Below the pieces are notes generated by a model. That model had not been told where the DNA came from. It worked only from the letters and a program-made list of their open reading frames with translations, and did not search any database. Made by a program: the position numbers and the translations under genes. Below, in pieces: positions 6,641-7,845 of a stretch of DNA of 7,845 bases. Source of the DNA: Cyanobacteriota bacterium (GTDB lineage: Bacteria > Cyanobacteriota > Cyanobacteriia > PCC-6307 > Cyanobiaceae); assembly GCA_947463165.1 (NCBI GenBank), contig CANHSW010000094.1, positions 1 to 7,845 on the forward strand. The letters are read 5' to 3'. Within the stretch, counting starts at the first letter, position 1, and each line of letters opens with the position of its first letter.

Positions 6641-7474
6641 ATGACTACTCTCTCCTCAAGACCATCCGCTGCAAAATCGAATCCAATGGGCTGGTGGAAG
6701 CGAAATCGCAAGTCGATCTTGCCACCGATTCTCGGCATTGGTGGCTTCCTGATCTTTTGGCAGCTCTCCGCTAGCCTTGGCTTCACCAGACTGCCAGGCC
6801 CCTTAAGTTTATTTACGGAAGAGCGAACCAGAGAATTACTACTCTATCCTTTTTATGATCGCGGCGGCCTAGACAAGGGACTATTCTGGCAGACCATAGC
6901 CAGCCTTGGCAGGGTGGCCCAAGGTTATTCTCTAGCCGCCATTGTTGGCATCAGCGTGGGCATAGCCATTGGTCTAAACCAGGCGCTCAATCGGGCATTT
7001 GATCCCCTATTTCAGTTCCTACGCATGGTGGCGCCCCTAGCCTGGGTACCAATTGCCCTGGTGATATTTCAAAAAAACCAGCCAGCTGCCATCTTTGTGA
7101 TCTTCATCACCTCTGTATGGCCGATCCTGATTAACACAGCCGAAGGCGTACGTCAAATTCCCCAGGACTATCGGAACGTGGCCCTGGTTCTAAACATGTC
7201 AAAGCGACGTTTCTTCACCAAAATTCTAATTCCCTCCGCTCTGCCGTATATCTTTACTGGCCTTCGTATTTCCATTGGCTTATCCTGGCTAGCCATTATC
7301 GCAGCAGAAATTGTAATGAGTGGCATTGTGGGCATTGGCTTCTTTATCTGGGATGCCTACCAGCAAAATTATGTGAGCGATATTCTGCTGGCGGTTGTCT
7401 GGATTGGTGGTGTTGGACTGCTGCTGGATCGCCTTATGGCAGCCCTGCAGAAATTTATTTCGCCAGTTAAGTAG
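6641..7474 (+). CDS. ABC transporter permease, NrtB/CmpB/CynB family
   Basis: This 277-residue inner-membrane subunit forms the translocation channel for the anion delivered by the upstream binding protein. A basic N-terminal tail (about 1-25) is followed by membrane helices at about 27-45, 83-112, 122-143, 148-167, 205-235 and 245-265. The EAA coupling loop, which docks on the ATPase, starts at E168-G169 and runs to P198 in KILIPSALP. The C-terminal GLRISIGLSWLAIIAAE and GIGFFIWDAY blocks are typical of the cyanobacterial NrtB group. N185 occupies the spot where many importers carry the EAA-loop glycine; I believe NrtB relatives also vary there. The ATG at 6641 lacks a clear Shine-Dalgarno sequence, and an internal ATG at 6686 (Met16) is a possible alternative that would spare all helices. 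The next gene starts 11 bases after the stop. Confidence 0.93.
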   Translation: MTTLSSRPSAAKSNPMGWWKRNRKSILPPILGIGGFLIFWQLSASLGFTRLPGPLSLFTEERTRELLLYPFYDRGGLDKGLFWQTIASLGRVAQGYSLAAIVGISVGIAIGLNQALNRAFDPLFQFLRMVAPLAWVPIALVIFQKNQPAAIFVIFITSVWPILINTAEGVRQIPQDYRNVALVLNMSKRRFFTKILIPSALPYIFTGLRISIGLSWLAIIAAEIVMSGIVGIGFFIWDAYQQNYVSDILLAVVWIGGVGLLLDRLMAALQKFISPVK

Positions 7475-7478
7475 GCGT

Positions 7479-7482
7479 GAGG
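7479..7482 (+). promoter_or_regulatory. Shine-Dalgarno-like GAGG for the small membrane-protein gene
   Basis: GAGG ends three bases before the ATG at 7486. The spacing is short, but this is one of only two recognisable ribosome sites in the operon and it supports translation of the small gene. Confidence 0.4.
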
Positions 7483-7485
7483 TCC

Positions 7486-7647
7486 ATGAATCTAATCGAG
7501 CAGCTGCGCTCATTACCCTCCAGACTGGAGGCCATAGATCAGTCTCTGTTTCGCCGCGAAATAGTGATTCCCTTCCTAGTAGGAAGACTATTACTGATGG
7601 CTGTCATGATTTACTTCTTTATCTTGGCAAGTCAGGCACTGCAATAA
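7486..7647 (+). CDS. Small single-span membrane protein of unknown function inside the ABC operon
   Basis: A 53-codon frame from ATG to TAA sits in the 269 bases between the permease and ATPase genes, 11 bases after the permease stop and with GAGG in front. The product splits into two parts. Residues 1-25 are hydrophilic, with hydrophobic residues L3, L7, L10, L14, I17 and L21 at alternating 4/3 spacing, which suggests an amphipathic or coiled-coil helix, although Pro11 would kink it. Residues 26-48 are strongly hydrophobic and suit one transmembrane helix, with Arg34 near its start. R23 and R24 before the helix predict a cytoplasmic N-terminus. I do not recognise the family. Position and coupling suggest an accessory or regulatory partner of the transporter. 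Codon use (CTA, TTA, ATA) resembles the permease gene. A chance open frame of this length is possible. Confidence 0.6.
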   Translation: MNLIEQLRSLPSRLEAIDQSLFRREIVIPFLVGRLLLMAVMIYFFILASQALQ

Positions 7648-7729
7648 GAACAAGCCACAAGATCATCCATCCCACTACCGTGAATCCAAAGCAAGACAAG
7701 CACTGAGATTAGCAAATTCACCCAATCAT

Positions 7730-7733
7730 GGAG
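7730..7733 (+). promoter_or_regulatory. Ribosome binding site (GGAG) of the ABC ATPase gene
   Basis: GGAG lies 10 bases before the ATG at 7744, a usable spacing. It favours that start over the out-of-frame ATG at 7728. Confidence 0.45.
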
Positions 7734-7743
7734 AAAAGATCCA

Positions 7744-7845
7744 ATGACTAGCCTTGTTCAAGTTCAAGAAATTGAAAAGAATTTCCCCCTGAGCGGTGGG
7801 GGCAACTACCTGGCACTGCAGGGCATTGATCTGCAGATCCAAAAA
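7744..7845 (+). CDS. ABC transporter ATP-binding subunit, NrtC/NrtD/CynD family, N-terminus only (runs off window)
   Basis: Only the first 34 residues are visible and no stop is reached. The start fits the cyanobacterial nitrate/bicarbonate/cyanate ATPases: LVQVQEIEKNFPL, a glycine-rich turn, then NYLALQGIDLQIQ, the first beta strands and A-loop aromatic region that precede the Walker A motif. Walker A itself lies outside. The subunit would hydrolyse ATP in the cytoplasm and couple to the EAA loop of the permease encoded at 6641-7474. Whether it is a long NrtC-type protein with a C-terminal binding-protein-like domain or a short NrtD/CynD type cannot be seen, yet that would help decide the substrate. 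It begins 97 bases after the small membrane-protein gene ends. Confidence 0.85.
   Translation, partial: MTSLVQVQEIEKNFPLSGGGNYLALQGIDLQIQK

Noticed and set aside
7395..7706. 103-codon + strand frame across the permease 3' end and following gap
   Set aside because: It overlaps the conserved permease C-terminus and the small membrane-protein frame, which has far more protein-like properties.
1..7845. HIP1 octamer GCGATCGC, tRNA genes, CRISPR repeats, insertion sequences
   Set aside because: None was found on reading both strands; TTCAATC at 5103-5109 looks like a tRNA T-loop but its flanks cannot pair.

Overview
The window looks like part of a picocyanobacterial chromosome, probably a high-GC freshwater or brackish Cyanobium/Synechococcus relative. 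This is inferred from three things: the gene set (type IIA P-type pump, DedA protein, BioA, a cyanobacterial NrtA/CmpA-family transporter), the roughly 60-65% GC of the left half, and the protein style. No rRNA, tRNA, CRISPR array or transposase was found. All supported genes lie on the + strand.

Layout. Positions 1-3905 hold three closely spaced, GC-rich housekeeping-type genes: the 3' two thirds of a Ca2+-type P-type ATPase (cut by the window start), a DedA-family membrane protein, and bioA for biotin synthesis. An 85-base gap with a strong stem-loop separates the ATPase from the DedA gene. Positions 3906-5138 are a 1.2 kb stretch with no convincing gene and much lower GC in places. It contains 13-bp tandem repeats, several stem-loops, one terminator-like hairpin and, just before the next gene, three 8-bp direct repeats at 11-bp spacing that resemble a cyanobacterial Pho box. 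Positions 5139-7845 carry an ABC importer operon of the nitrate/bicarbonate/cyanate family: a lipoprotein solute-binding protein, a permease, a tiny uncharacterised membrane-protein gene (53 codons) and the start of the ATPase subunit, which runs off the window end.

How the genes work together. The binding protein would capture a small anion at the outer face of the inner membrane and pass it to the permease, powered by the ATPase. The sequence does not settle the substrate. Pocket positions match, as I recall the structures, the bicarbonate protein CmpA (Gln, Glu) rather than the nitrate protein NrtA (His, Lys). The A-B-small ORF-ATPase order, as far as visible, also allows a cyanate (CynABD-type) system. 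No consensus NtcA box lies in the 278 bases before the operon.

Most worth a second look: the 53-aa membrane protein between permease and ATPase, the ligand-pocket substitutions, the Pho-box-like repeats, and the structured 167-base gap between binding protein and permease.
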